Positions 1 to 7,416 of a stretch of 30,272 nt of DNA are shown here, in pieces. Positions within the stretch are counted from its first letter, which is position 1. Each line of letters begins with the position of its first letter. A program made the position numbers and the translations under genes. The DNA is from an uncultured Bacteroidaceae bacterium. GTDB taxonomy: Bacteria; Bacteroidota; Bacteroidia; Bacteroidales; Bacteroidaceae. The notes below the pieces were generated by a model, which saw only the letters and a program-made list of their open reading frames with translations, had not been told where the DNA came from and ran no database searches. The stretch lies in assembly GCA_934426255.1 (NCBI GenBank), contig CAKRYD010000029.1:1-30272 (forward strand), written 5' to 3'.

Positions 1-87
1 ACAAGACACCTTACAATGCTATTCAAGCCCTATTTGGGGTTTGATGATTTGGCATATGCCTACCGCTGAATAGTTACTGGCAATTAG

Positions 88-611
88 AAGTGGAGAAGAA
101 CGTTATTCAGAGTGTCAGCTAATAGCTGTTGCGCCAATGAACAAGTTGCGATTATAAGGTACGCGCGAGAGGAAGATTTTACCTCAGTTCAGGATAAGAT
201 AGGCAAGAATACGTTGGGCGTGAAAGGCAAGGCCGCCTGGTCGAACATAGACAGCGAGCGTTCCGGCTTTTCATCGATGAACGTAACGGATTTCAGCTAC
301 GGTTTGACAGCCTTGCTAAATCTTCCCTGGAGTTACAGCTGAATACGGATTTGACGATGTTCAGTCGTCGCGGTTATGAGTCGGCTTCGATGAATACGGA
401 CGATTTGGTATGGGACGCCCGTTTGAGCCGTGTGTTCCTCGGCGGCAGTCTGACATGCTTCATTGAAGGATTCGACCTGTTGGGTAATCTCTCGAATGTA
501 AGGCGTAGCGTGAATGCGCATGGTAGGACAGAGACTCGCTACAACGTGGTACCGCGTTATGTAATGCTGCATGTGATATACCGACTGAACAAGTAGCCGA
601 AAAAGAAATAA
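88..611 (+). pseudogene. 3' remnant of an outer-membrane beta-barrel (TonB-receptor-like) gene, frameshifted
   Basis: The translation resembles the C-terminal barrel strands of Bacteroidetes outer-membrane beta-barrel/TonB-dependent receptor-like proteins: a stretch with TSVQDKIGKNTLGV, then FSYGLTALLNLPWS, then LTMFSRRGYESASMNTDD, then the closing part NAHGRTETRYNVVPRY and VIYRLNK. The first half reads in frame 1 up to TGA at 340-342. The second half continues in frame 3 from about 331, where TGG-AG-TTA-CAG-CTG would restore the expected W-S-L-Q-L if one base were added, so one base appears lost near 328-331. The second half ends at TAG 594-596 and is followed in frame by CCG AAA AAG AAA TAA (597-611). 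Relatives often end in a QPKK-like tail, so TAG may be a mutated CAG. Bases 1-87 have stops in all frames and I cannot assign them. The family call is from recognition of sequence style. A sequencing error could explain the frameshift but not the upstream stops. Confidence 0.7.
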
Positions 612-620
612 TGGCTCCGC

Positions 621-2906
621 TTATTCCGGCATTGTATCAAGTTCAACCAACTCGGTCTCATCGGCCGGTTGGCAATAATATTTGGTGGCACGCAAAAGAT
701 GCCGTAAGGCACTGACAAGTTCTTGCGTTTCTTGCAGCATGTTCAAATAAAGCAAGTCAAGGCGGATATTGCTTCCCGTTTTGCTGTAGTTGATTTGTTC
801 ACGATGGCGTATGGCCGAAAGACGACTCTTCATTGAATTGCCTTCGTCCAGCAGAATGTCTATTTGATGATAGTCCTGACATTTGATGATTTCTTCGGCC
901 TTTTCAATCATTTCGATAACTTCATCGCGGATAGGCATAAAAGCATGTATATACTCTTTTGGAAGCGGACTGAAATTGTTGTCGACATGTTCCATGCATG
1001 GACCCGACATGCGTTTCAGACAATATACGAGTTGCGTAACGCTGTTGCTGCCCAGATGAAACCATGTGTTTTTCTTTACTGCTTCATAATAGTCAATCAT
1101 GCGAGTACCTGCAATTTCCTTTTGACGAGATTTGAGCCAGGCATTTTTTGTCAGGCTCAAGTCTTCGGCTGCGTGGCGAAGTTCTTTGATGTTTTCCGAC
1201 ATCAGGCCATCGGTAATTTGATAGTAACAATTGCGGGCAGACGCAAGTACACGGCTATGGGTGATGGCGATATGTTGATTGAGCAATTGCAGGCGTCTTT
1301 GTTTGTCTTGTATCGTAACCATTTCGTTGTATATGGCATCACAAGTGTCTTCTGGTGCTTTTTCCTTGAAGTGTATGCTGCTATGTACCAAAATCATTAC
1401 AACGATGGCAACGATCACCGTCATGGCAATGGGACCTCCGAAATACATGATGCTTGTGATGACAAAGCACAGCATGAAAGCTCCGGCGGCAGTGATGAAC
1501 CAACCGCCGATGACCGAGAATACACCGGTGATGCGATATACGGCACTTTCGCGTCCCCATGCACGGTCAGCCAAGGATGTTCCCATGGCTACCATAAAAG
1601 CAACATATGTTGTAGAAAGCGGCAGTTGCAAGGATGTTCCCAATACAATCAGTAAGCCAGAAAGAACCAGATTGACGGATGCCCGCACCATATCGAATGC
1701 TGTTTCTGAAGAGCTTTCGTACTCGGGTTTGGTGAATCTTGAATTGACCCATTTACGGACAGATACAGGAACGAAAACCAACAAAGTGTTTGTGGTATTC
1801 AGCGTTGCTCTTACCAGTCTGCGTGAAAGGCGTGATGAGCTGAACACCTCTTCTCCACCACCTTGTTTTGAAAGATTGATGGTGGTGTTGATGACCTTAC
1901 GTGCCTTTTTAGATATGAACAGTGCTACGGCCATTACCAATCCGGACATGATGAGGAATATTACCGGCGTTTTTGCCGATTGTGTAAGCGAAGTCATCAT
2001 GAATTCGGACGGATTGCCATTGCCGTGAGCCAAGAAGTCTTCAGTGGAAGAAAGTCCGGCGAGGGCAACTCCAATGAAATTGACCAGGTCATTGCCTGCA
2101 AAAGCCATGGCAAGCGCAAATGTTCCAAAGATAATGATAATCTTAAAAACGTTAGCCTTTAACCAGTAAAGCATTTGTGTAAAGATGAATGCCCCGACAA
2201 AAAGCAACAGCAATATGGTCGTGTGGTTTTGGGCAATCCAATCTTTTTCTACCTGAGTCATGAAAGTGGCTTGGCCAAATCCTTTTACCAACATGAAATC
2301 CAAGATGGAGGCAAAAGAAAAAGCACCGAAAAGGCCGATTGCCCATTTCATGTGCTTTTGATAGTGGAAAGTGAATATCAGGCGGCTTATCCACATTACG
2401 ATTGTTCCGACTACAAAGGCGATGGCAACCGAAAGGAATATGGCCATGACTACAGTCAGAACTTTGTCGGTATTGACCAGCATTCCGTAGGTAAGTGTTC
2501 CGCCGGTGTCGCGCATTATTTTGTAGATGGCAATGGCCGTTGTACCTCCGAACAGTTCGAACATCATCGATACCGTTGTGCTGGTTGGCATGCCCAAGGA
2601 GTTGAATATGTCTATAATGATTACATCGGCACAAACAACTGAAAGAAAGATACACATGACTTCTGTGTACGAGTAGTTCTGCGGTTGCAATACTCCATGT
2701 CGGGCTATGTCCATCATGCCGCTGCTTGTTACAGTTCCGACTAAAATTCCTATGCCGGCAATAATAAGAAGTGTACGCAATTTGGCTGCTTTTGCGCCGA
2801 TGGCCGGAGGCAGGAAAGAAACTACCGCGCTTGACACTCCGGTATACAAATCGAAAACGGCCAAACCAAGCAAGAAGAAAACGACTATGATATAAAAAGT
2901 TTCCAT
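621..2906 (-). CDS. PiT-family inorganic phosphate transporter paralogue with altered first substrate motif
   Basis: This 761-residue integral membrane protein belongs to the PHO4/PiT family, which imports inorganic phosphate by ion symport across the inner membrane. It has hydrophobic segments along the first ~500 residues and a soluble, helical, PhoU-like C-terminal ~200 residues ending in a conserved LRHLLRATK stretch. The second-half family motif is intact (AFAGNDLVNFIG, near residue 270), and the LPLSTTYVAFMVAMGTS segment is present. The first-half motif, expected as GVSNDAVNFL in its paralogue at 10675, reads GVSSAVVSFL here: N26 is Ser, D27 is Ala, N30 is Ser, and the following SS is PP. 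The frame is otherwise open and similar throughout, so it is not an obvious pseudogene. Its transport activity is in doubt; it could be a heteromeric partner, a sensor or a drifted copy. It converges on the remnant at 88-611 with only a few bases between. Confidence 0.9.
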   Translation of the reverse strand: METFYIIVVFFLLGLAVFDLYTGVSSAVVSFLPPAIGAKAAKLRTLLIIAGIGILVGTVTSSGMMDIARHGVLQPQNYSYTEVMCIFLSVVCADVIIIDIFNSLGMPTSTTVSMMFELFGGTTAIAIYKIMRDTGGTLTYGMLVNTDKVLTVVMAIFLSVAIAFVVGTIVMWISRLIFTFHYQKHMKWAIGLFGAFSFASILDFMLVKGFGQATFMTQVEKDWIAQNHTTILLLLFVGAFIFTQMLYWLKANVFKIIIIFGTFALAMAFAGNDLVNFIGVALAGLSSTEDFLAHGNGNPSEFMMTSLTQSAKTPVIFLIMSGLVMAVALFISKKARKVINTTINLSKQGGGEEVFSSSRLSRRLVRATLNTTNTLLVFVPVSVRKWVNSRFTKPEYESSSETAFDMVRASVNLVLSGLLIVLGTSLQLPLSTTYVAFMVAMGTSLADRAWGRESAVYRITGVFSVIGGWFITAAGAFMLCFVITSIMYFGGPIAMTVIVAIVVMILVHSSIHFKEKAPEDTCDAIYNEMVTIQDKQRRLQLLNQHIAITHSRVLASARNCYYQITDGLMSENIKELRHAAEDLSLTKNAWLKSRQKEIAGTRMIDYYEAVKKNTWFHLGSNSVTQLVYCLKRMSGPCMEHVDNNFSPLPKEYIHAFMPIRDEVIEMIEKAEEIIKCQDYHQIDILLDEGNSMKSRLSAIRHREQINYSKTGSNIRLDLLYLNMLQETQELVSALRHLLRATKYYCQPADETELVELDTMPE

Positions 2907-2927
2907 GAATAGAGCTAACGTGTGTTA

Positions 2928-2957
2928 CAAACCTATGTCAAAACGGTTACAAAAGTA
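2928..2957 (-). promoter_or_regulatory. Candidate -7 boxes for the first PiT gene
   Basis: On the minus strand TACTTTTG (2957-2950) and TAGGTTTG (2935-2928) both fit the Bacteroidetes -7 consensus TAnnTTTG, 44 and 22 bases ahead of the ATG at 2906. No clear -33 TTTG sits 19-21 bases upstream of either, so which one is used is open. Confidence 0.4.
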
Positions 2958-3114
2958 CACTATTTTTGTTATACGTCATTTGCCGATGCGGAAAAAGTTG
3001 CTTTGAAATGCCAGAACGCGTATTGCCAAGAGCAATTTTAATCATAGCTGCATACTACATCAGCGTATCAGATAATGTACATGATGTACTCTCACTTGCA
3101 ATAGGGGAATTTGT

Positions 3115-3224
3115 CAGATAGTATATGAGAAATCCTCACATACTATACAGGGACTTCTTATATACTATATGAGAGCCTTCCAGATACTATATGAGAGCAC
3201 GCCAGAAAGTATATTGTCTTTTCC
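3115..3224. repeat. Five-unit degenerate 22-bp tandem repeat
   Basis: Units begin at 3115, 3137, 3159, 3181 and 3203, each exactly 22 bases. The best-conserved pair (3159 and 3181) share ATACTATATGAGAGC; the outer units are more diverged (for example CAGATAGTATATGAGA and CAGAAAGTATATTG). The strict period with drifting sequence points to an old tandem duplication. There are no unique spacers, so it is not CRISPR. An earlier piece at about 3069-3084 (CAGATAATGTACATGA) may be a further, out-of-register copy. Confidence 0.8.
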
Positions 3225-3385
3225 TGATTTTAATAGACGGTTTTTCTATAGATAAACTGAATCAATAGACACTTCTTGTGATTACCTCCTAAAAAGGTTG
3301 TCATATCCACAAAATGGCTACAGAAAAGAAGGACAGGTATTCGAGTTACTCCCTATGAGAGTAGACGTTCTGTCTTTTTCCTATG

Positions 3386-3408
3386 CAGATTCAGATAGGC
3401 TGAATCTG
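3386..3408 (-). terminator. Hairpin downstream of the galactosidase gene
   Basis: CAGATTCA (3386-3393) pairs perfectly with TGAATCTG (3401-3408) around a 7-base loop. It lies about 70 bases beyond the stop of the minus-strand GH110 gene. No T tract follows on the minus strand, so it may be a 3' end stabiliser rather than an intrinsic terminator. Confidence 0.35.
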
Positions 3409-3475
3409 TAGGTTAGTAAAGCCTGTTATCGTTTGACGCTACAAAAATAATGGTTTGGTCTTGTAGTGGATAATA

Positions 3476-5314
3476 TCAGTTCAAGTAGGTATTGAAACCA
3501 CTGACAAAACGGGTGCCGAATCCTTTATCTGTTTTTCCATGAATATCTGACGGACACATGTGTTCTATTTCGATGATACGCTTTGTATAGTTTTTGTCCC
3601 ATTTGTTGTTCCGTATGGTTACATTACGACATCCGTCCAACAGGAATGACGATTTTTGCCATGTGTAGGGCTTGTAGTCGGTTGTTTTTTCAATCCGATT
3701 ATCAACAAACTTCAAACCATCGACAGACCGAGCTCTTACAATCGGGGCGTCGAATACACGGAAACGATTGTTGCGGATGCGGATGTTGCGGTGAAATGGT
3801 ATGTCCTTTTCATCTGCAGGTCGTTGCGAAGGTGTTATGGTAATCACGGCATCGCCCCATTCCCAGCGGTTGCCTGTCTTGTTGCCCGATGTAAGACAAT
3901 TGTCGAAAGTGTTGTTGCGTACAAGCACATCAGTACAGGCTCCCGATTCATACCAATGGTCAAGGTCTCCTTCAATCAGCAGTGCCGTACCTGCTGTTTT
4001 GAAATAGTTGTTTTCAATGATGACTTTCTTGGGTGTGGTTACTAAAACACCTCGCGCACGGTTGCGCTTCAGCACCTTGCAGTTGCGCATGACAAAGGCA
4101 GCCGACCAGGTTTTGTTTTCTACGTAGTCATTTGAACCAATGTTGTCTGGTATTTCTTTGTCTAAGGTGATTTTGAATTGGGGCCATGTCAGTATCTCTT
4201 TACCTGTTATTCTCAAGCAAATGTCGCGTTGACCAGTTTGATGGTTAATCAACCAGATTTCATCACCGATGTCGAAGAGGTGCGAGTTGTTTTCAAGTTC
4301 CAAAGTGTGTTTGTCTGTCTTTTTGCCAATCTTCACATTGCGACCATGCACGTTGATAAAGTCATCGCCTTGTCCTGTGTGAGCACATTCTTCAACAAGG
4401 ATGGTTCCTTTGCAATTGTTGAAGTGTGAGGCATCTGCAACTGTGCTGAATACACGTCCCTTACGTTCATTGACTGTTGTGGAGGTTCGCTTCATTGTGA
4501 TGTTTTCGCTGTGTTCACCCCATACACCGCAACTTAATGTGTGATACAATGTGATGTCTTCCAGCTTTATGTCTTTGCTATTAAGGATGGTGATGCCGTT
4601 CATGGCATAATAAAAATGGTATAAGGATAGGTATGTACCGATTTCCGGTTTTATCGGAGGCGTACCATGCAGGCGTACCATGCCGTTGCCAAGATCTTCG
4701 GCCCTATTGGCAAGAAAGTTCTTTAAAGGAGAGTCCCAGGTGTTGTATGCAATTTCTTTAGAGCCTTTGTCATACAAGTTGTTGTATCTATCCCCAATCC
4801 CAGATTCCCAATCTTCACCGTAGAACCGTAATTCCCCGTTTGTTATTTTATATGGGTACTGTGCAGCGTCAATTTTTAAATCCAAATAAGAATCGGATAC
4901 ACCGGCAATAACGGCTTGTGATATGAAAGGGCGATCCCAGTCGGTTGTGAAATTCTTCATGACGATGTTTTCGGAGTCAACGATGCGTGCCACTTCCATC
5001 CAGCCATGAAATACAAAGTCGGATCCGCAGCCATCTATTTCTACATCTTTCAGACCATTGAGTACAATTCCTACGTTCTTGTCGGATTTTCTTGGCTCTA
5101 TCGGATAAAAGTCATAGCGTCCCTTAGGAAAGCGTAGCGTAATGCCTGTTTTTCCTTTGCATGCATCCAGGGCTGCACGCACAGCTTTCATAACGTCTTT
5201 TCGGCTGTCGGGAGCACCGCCGAAATCAACAATGTTCAGCACTTTTTGCGAATGTGCGGCGATGAAACTCATGCAGCACCAGCATAAAATAAGGTATTTC
5301 AATCCTGTGGTCAT
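3476..5314 (-). CDS. Secreted GH110 alpha-1,3-galactosidase
   Basis: The protein is a right-handed beta-helix glycoside hydrolase resembling family GH110, inverting exo-enzymes that remove alpha-1,3-linked galactose, as in blood-group B antigen or linear alpha-1,3-Gal glycans. With the start used here it is 612 residues, typical of the family. Asp294 in TVADASHF and the Asp317-Asp318 pair in TGQGDDFINVHG have the same 23/24-residue spacing as the catalytic Asp321, Asp344 and Asp345 reported for a characterised GH110. The N-terminus has a signal peptide (hydrophobic YLILCWCCMSFIAA, then polar HSQK), so it acts in the periplasm or at the surface. An in-frame ATG exists at 5353, but a TACCTTTG promoter box at 5348-5341 overlaps that extension, so ATG 5314, preceded by GGAAAG, is preferred. 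No SusC/SusD or other glycosidase lies beside it. Which GH110 subfamily, branched-specific or broad, cannot be told from sequence alone. Confidence 0.88.
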   Translation of the reverse strand: MTTGLKYLILCWCCMSFIAAHSQKVLNIVDFGGAPDSRKDVMKAVRAALDACKGKTGITLRFPKGRYDFYPIEPRKSDKNVGIVLNGLKDVEIDGCGSDFVFHGWMEVARIVDSENIVMKNFTTDWDRPFISQAVIAGVSDSYLDLKIDAAQYPYKITNGELRFYGEDWESGIGDRYNNLYDKGSKEIAYNTWDSPLKNFLANRAEDLGNGMVRLHGTPPIKPEIGTYLSLYHFYYAMNGITILNSKDIKLEDITLYHTLSCGVWGEHSENITMKRTSTTVNERKGRVFSTVADASHFNNCKGTILVEECAHTGQGDDFINVHGRNVKIGKKTDKHTLELENNSHLFDIGDEIWLINHQTGQRDICLRITGKEILTWPQFKITLDKEIPDNIGSNDYVENKTWSAAFVMRNCKVLKRNRARGVLVTTPKKVIIENNYFKTAGTALLIEGDLDHWYESGACTDVLVRNNTFDNCLTSGNKTGNRWEWGDAVITITPSQRPADEKDIPFHRNIRIRNNRFRVFDAPIVRARSVDGLKFVDNRIEKTTDYKPYTWQKSSFLLDGCRNVTIRNNKWDKNYTKRIIEIEHMCPSDIHGKTDKGFGTRFVSGFNTYLN

Positions 5315-5340
5315 CTTTCCATATTTATATGTCATGTTTG

Positions 5341-5348
5341 CAAAGGTA
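5341..5348 (-). promoter_or_regulatory. -7 box for the GH110 gene
   Basis: TACCTTTG on the minus strand matches TAnnTTTG. Transcription would start near 5333, leaving a leader of about 20 bases before the ATG at 5314. No convincing -33 TTTG is seen. It is divergent from the rplM promoter 60 bp away. Confidence 0.5.
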
Positions 5349-5386
5349 ATCACAAAAAGGCTGAGAAAAAAATATAACCGGAAGTA

Positions 5387-5416
5387 TTTTCATATTGCTA
5401 TAAATTAGTATCTTTG
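5387..5416 (+). promoter_or_regulatory. Promoter of the rplM-rpsI-rpsB-tsf operon
   Basis: TATCTTTG (5409-5416) is a perfect -7 box, with a T-rich TTTT (5387-5390) 18 bases upstream as a near -33 element. Initiation is expected near 5423, giving a leader of about 120 bases before rplM. Confidence 0.65.
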
Positions 5417-5422
5417 CACGCC

Positions 5423-5544
5423 GATTATTATCAATGGGGACGAAAGTTCCCGTTAATGCCATCGAAAAGCATCGTTTTTGGCCGAACATGCTTGGAGAGC
5501 ATTGAAATAATGTTTTTAGTAGTACACAAATTAAAGTTTTAAAA
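5423..5544 (+). promoter_or_regulatory. Structured 5' leader of rplM, possible L13 autoregulatory RNA
   Basis: The leader holds a stable hairpin, GGGGAC (5436-5441) with GTTCCC (5446-5451) closing a GAAA tetraloop and extendable outward by three pairs. A second hairpin follows, ATGCT (5488-5492) with AGCAT (5498-5502). Ribosomal operons are often controlled by the encoded protein binding such leaders, and L13 leaders have, to my recollection, been proposed in Bacteroidia. The structures are seen in the sequence; the regulatory role is inferred. Confidence 0.45.
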
Positions 5545-6006
5545 GTGAACACATTAAGTTACAAGACCATCTCCGTTAACAAGGAAACGGCACAGAAAGA
5601 ATGGGTGGTAGTAGATGCTACCGACCAGGTGCTTGGTCGTCTTTGCTCGAAAGTTGCAAAGTTGCTGCGTGGAAAGTACAAACCCACATTTACTCCGCAC
5701 GTAGACTGTGGTGATAATGTGATTATCATCAATGCCGAAAAAGTCAAACTGACCGGTAACAAATGGACCGATCGCATCTATCTGCGTTATACAGGCTATC
5801 CCGGCGGACAGCGCGAATCAACTCCTGCATCAATCATGGCAAAGCCGAATGGCGCAGATCGCTTGTTGAGAAGAGTAGTGAAGGGTATGCTTCCCAAAAA
5901 CAAATTGGGCGCACAGTTGCTGGATAACTTATACATCTATGCAGGAGGCGAGCATAAGCATGAGGCTCAAAGCCCAAAAACAATTGATATTAATCAGTAT
6001 AAATAA
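5545..6006 (+). CDS. rplM: 50S ribosomal protein L13 (uL13)
   Basis: This 153-residue protein of the large ribosomal subunit shows the L13 signatures WVVVDATDQVLGRLCSKVAK, RGKYKPTFTPHVDCGD, YLRYTGYPGGQR and RRVVKGMLPKNKLG, and ends in an AQSPKTIDIN tail usual for Bacteroidales. The start is GTG at 5545, since the conserved NTLSYKTISV begins directly after it and no ATG lies nearby in frame. It is the first gene of the operon with rpsI, 6 bases apart, the classic L13-S9 pair. A structured leader precedes it. Confidence 0.98.
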   Translation: MNTLSYKTISVNKETAQKEWVVVDATDQVLGRLCSKVAKLLRGKYKPTFTPHVDCGDNVIIINAEKVKLTGNKWTDRIYLRYTGYPGGQRESTPASIMAKPNGADRLLRRVVKGMLPKNKLGAQLLDNLYIYAGGEHKHEAQSPKTIDINQYK

Positions 6007-6012
6007 ACAGGC

Positions 6013-6399
6013 ATGGAAATAGTTAATGCATTAGGCAGGCGCAAGAGCGCTGTTGCACGTGTCTATGTTACGGAAGGTAACGGCAAAATCACAGTAAACA
6101 AGAAAGACATCAACGAATATTTTCCTTCACCTATTCTCCAGTATGTTGTAAAGCAGCCATTGGAGACATTGGGCGTTGCTGAAAAATATGATATCAAACT
6201 CAACATCTTCGGTGGAGGTTTTACCGGTCAGTCGCAAGCAGCCCGCTTGGCAATAGCTCGCGCATTGGTAAAGATTAATGCCGAGGACAAGAGTGCATTG
6301 CGTGCACAAGGTTTCATGACACGTGACAGCCGTGAGGTTGAGCGTAAGAAACCGGGACGTCCCAAGGCACGTCGCAGATTCCAGTTCAGTAAACGTTAA
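6013..6399 (+). CDS. rpsI: 30S ribosomal protein S9 (uS9)
   Basis: The 128-residue small-subunit protein has NALGRRKSAVARVYV at the N-terminus, GGGFTGQSQAARLAIARAL in the middle, and the C-terminal basic tail KKPGRPKARRRFQFSKR that reaches the decoding centre and contacts P-site tRNA. Length and termini are normal for the family. It starts 6 bases after rplM stops, so the two are co-transcribed and probably coupled. Confidence 0.98.
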   Translation: MEIVNALGRRKSAVARVYVTEGNGKITVNKKDINEYFPSPILQYVVKQPLETLGVAEKYDIKLNIFGGGFTGQSQAARLAIARALVKINAEDKSALRAQGFMTRDSREVERKKPGRPKARRRFQFSKR

Positions 6400-6422
6400 T
6401 TTTCTCTGGATTGGAAATTACC

Positions 6423-6483
6423 GTTTAGCATCTAAACTTTCAAGATTCCTACCTTTATTATATAGGGTGCGACTACTTGAGGG
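6423..6483 (+). promoter_or_regulatory. Structured spacer upstream of rpsB, possible S2 leader
   Basis: The 132-base gap before rpsB folds locally: GTTTAG (6423-6428) pairs with CTAAAC (6432-6437), and TCAAG (6440-6444) pairs with CTTGA (6476-6480) around an inner CCTA/TAGG pair (6448-6451, 6463-6466). S2-tsf mRNAs are autoregulated by S2 in other bacteria. The helices are seen; the function is inferred, and no promoter box is evident here. Confidence 0.35.
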
Positions 6484-6531
6484 TTGGTTCATCAAAACAA
6501 AAAAGAAAGTAAACGATTAAATTTAATTAGA

Positions 6532-7401
6532 ATGTCAAGAACAAATTTCGACCAGTTACTTGAAGCCGGCTGTCACTTTGGCCATTTAAAAAGAAAGTGG
6601 AACCCGGCAATGGCTCCTTATATCTTTATGGAGCGCAATGGAATTCATATTTTAGATTTGCACAAGACAGTTGCCAAGATTGATGAGGCAGCTGAGGCTT
6701 TGAAGCAAATCGCCAAATCAGGAAAGAAAATCCTGTTTGTAGCTACTAAAAAACAAGCAAAAGAAATCGTTGCCCAAAAGGCAGCATCGGTTAATATGCC
6801 TTACGTGACAGAGCGTTGGCCGGGAGGTATGTTGACAAACTTTACGACAATCCGTAAAGCAGTCAAGAAGATGGCTAACATCGACAAACTTACACAAGAC
6901 GGTACTTATGCCAACCTTTCCAAGCGTGAAATTCTGCAAATCAGCCGCCAGCGTGCCAAGTTGGAGAAGAACCTCGGCTCTATTGCAGACTTGACCCGTC
7001 TGCCTTCTGCCTTGTTCGTTATAGACGTTTATAAGGAAAAGATTGCTGTTCATGAGGCCAACCGTTTGGGTATTCCCGTGTTTGGTATTGTTGATACCAA
7101 CTCTGATCCGCGCAACGTTGATTTCTTGATTCCTGCCAATGATGATGCAACCAAGAGCATCGAGGTGATTTTGGATGCATGCTGTGCAGCCATTGCCGAA
7201 GGTTTGGAAGAGCGCAAGGTTGAAAAGGCTGATGCAGCTGCTGCTGAAGCTCAGGCCGAGGAAGGCGAGGCTGAGGCTAAGCCCCATCGTCGTCGCAACC
7301 AGCGTGCCCGCGTTGAGAAGAGCGAAGCAGCACCGGCTGAAGCTACCGAGGCTGCAGAAACCGAGGCTCCGGCTGAGGAAGCAACAGAAACAAATAACTA
7401 A
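6532..7401 (+). CDS. rpsB: 30S ribosomal protein S2 (uS2) with long Ala/Glu-rich tail
   Basis: The core (residues 1 to about 223) has LLEAGCHFGHLKRKWNPAM, RNGIHILDLHKT, TERWPGGMLTNFTTIRK, and the conserved GIPVFGIVDTNSDP. The start at 6532 gives the usual MSRTNFDQLLEAG; the in-frame ATG at 6484 lies in the structured spacer and would add 16 non-conserved residues. About 65 residues of low-complexity tail follow the core, rich in Ala and Glu with a basic HRRRNQRAR patch, which is longer than the E. coli protein. It is followed 15 bases later by tsf, the conserved S2-EF-Ts pair. Confidence 0.97.
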   Translation: MSRTNFDQLLEAGCHFGHLKRKWNPAMAPYIFMERNGIHILDLHKTVAKIDEAAEALKQIAKSGKKILFVATKKQAKEIVAQKAASVNMPYVTERWPGGMLTNFTTIRKAVKKMANIDKLTQDGTYANLSKREILQISRQRAKLEKNLGSIADLTRLPSALFVIDVYKEKIAVHEANRLGIPVFGIVDTNSDPRNVDFLIPANDDATKSIEVILDACCAAIAEGLEERKVEKADAAAAEAQAEEGEAEAKPHRRRNQRARVEKSEAAPAEATEAAETEAPAEEATETNN

Positions 7402-7416
7402 AATCAATAGAAAACT

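Larger units (their letters stand above)
2958..3475. other. Long intergenic region without a gene
   Basis: No credible coding frame is seen between the first PiT gene and the end of the galactosidase gene. The region holds a perfect interrupted palindrome GTACAT-G-ATGTAC (3077-3089), the 22-bp tandem array (3115-3224), a weak plus-strand GACAG...CTGTC pair followed by five T (3332-3379), and a hairpin (3386-3408). No plus-strand gene lies nearby to need the TTTTT-trailed hairpin, so a small unannotated transcript cannot be excluded. Confidence 0.6.

Noticed and set aside
1..87. Possible transposase or receptor fragment at the window start
   Set aside because: All three plus frames have stops and no motif could be recognised.
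864..1655. 263-residue plus-strand open frame
   Set aside because: It is the antisense shadow of the well-supported PiT gene and has no recognisable domain.
3115..3224. Possible CRISPR array
   Set aside because: Contiguous degenerate 22-base units, no spacers, no cas genes.
5315..5353. Longer start for the GH110 gene
   Set aside because: The earlier ATG lies at or ahead of the expected transcription start, and the signal peptide begins properly at the later Met.
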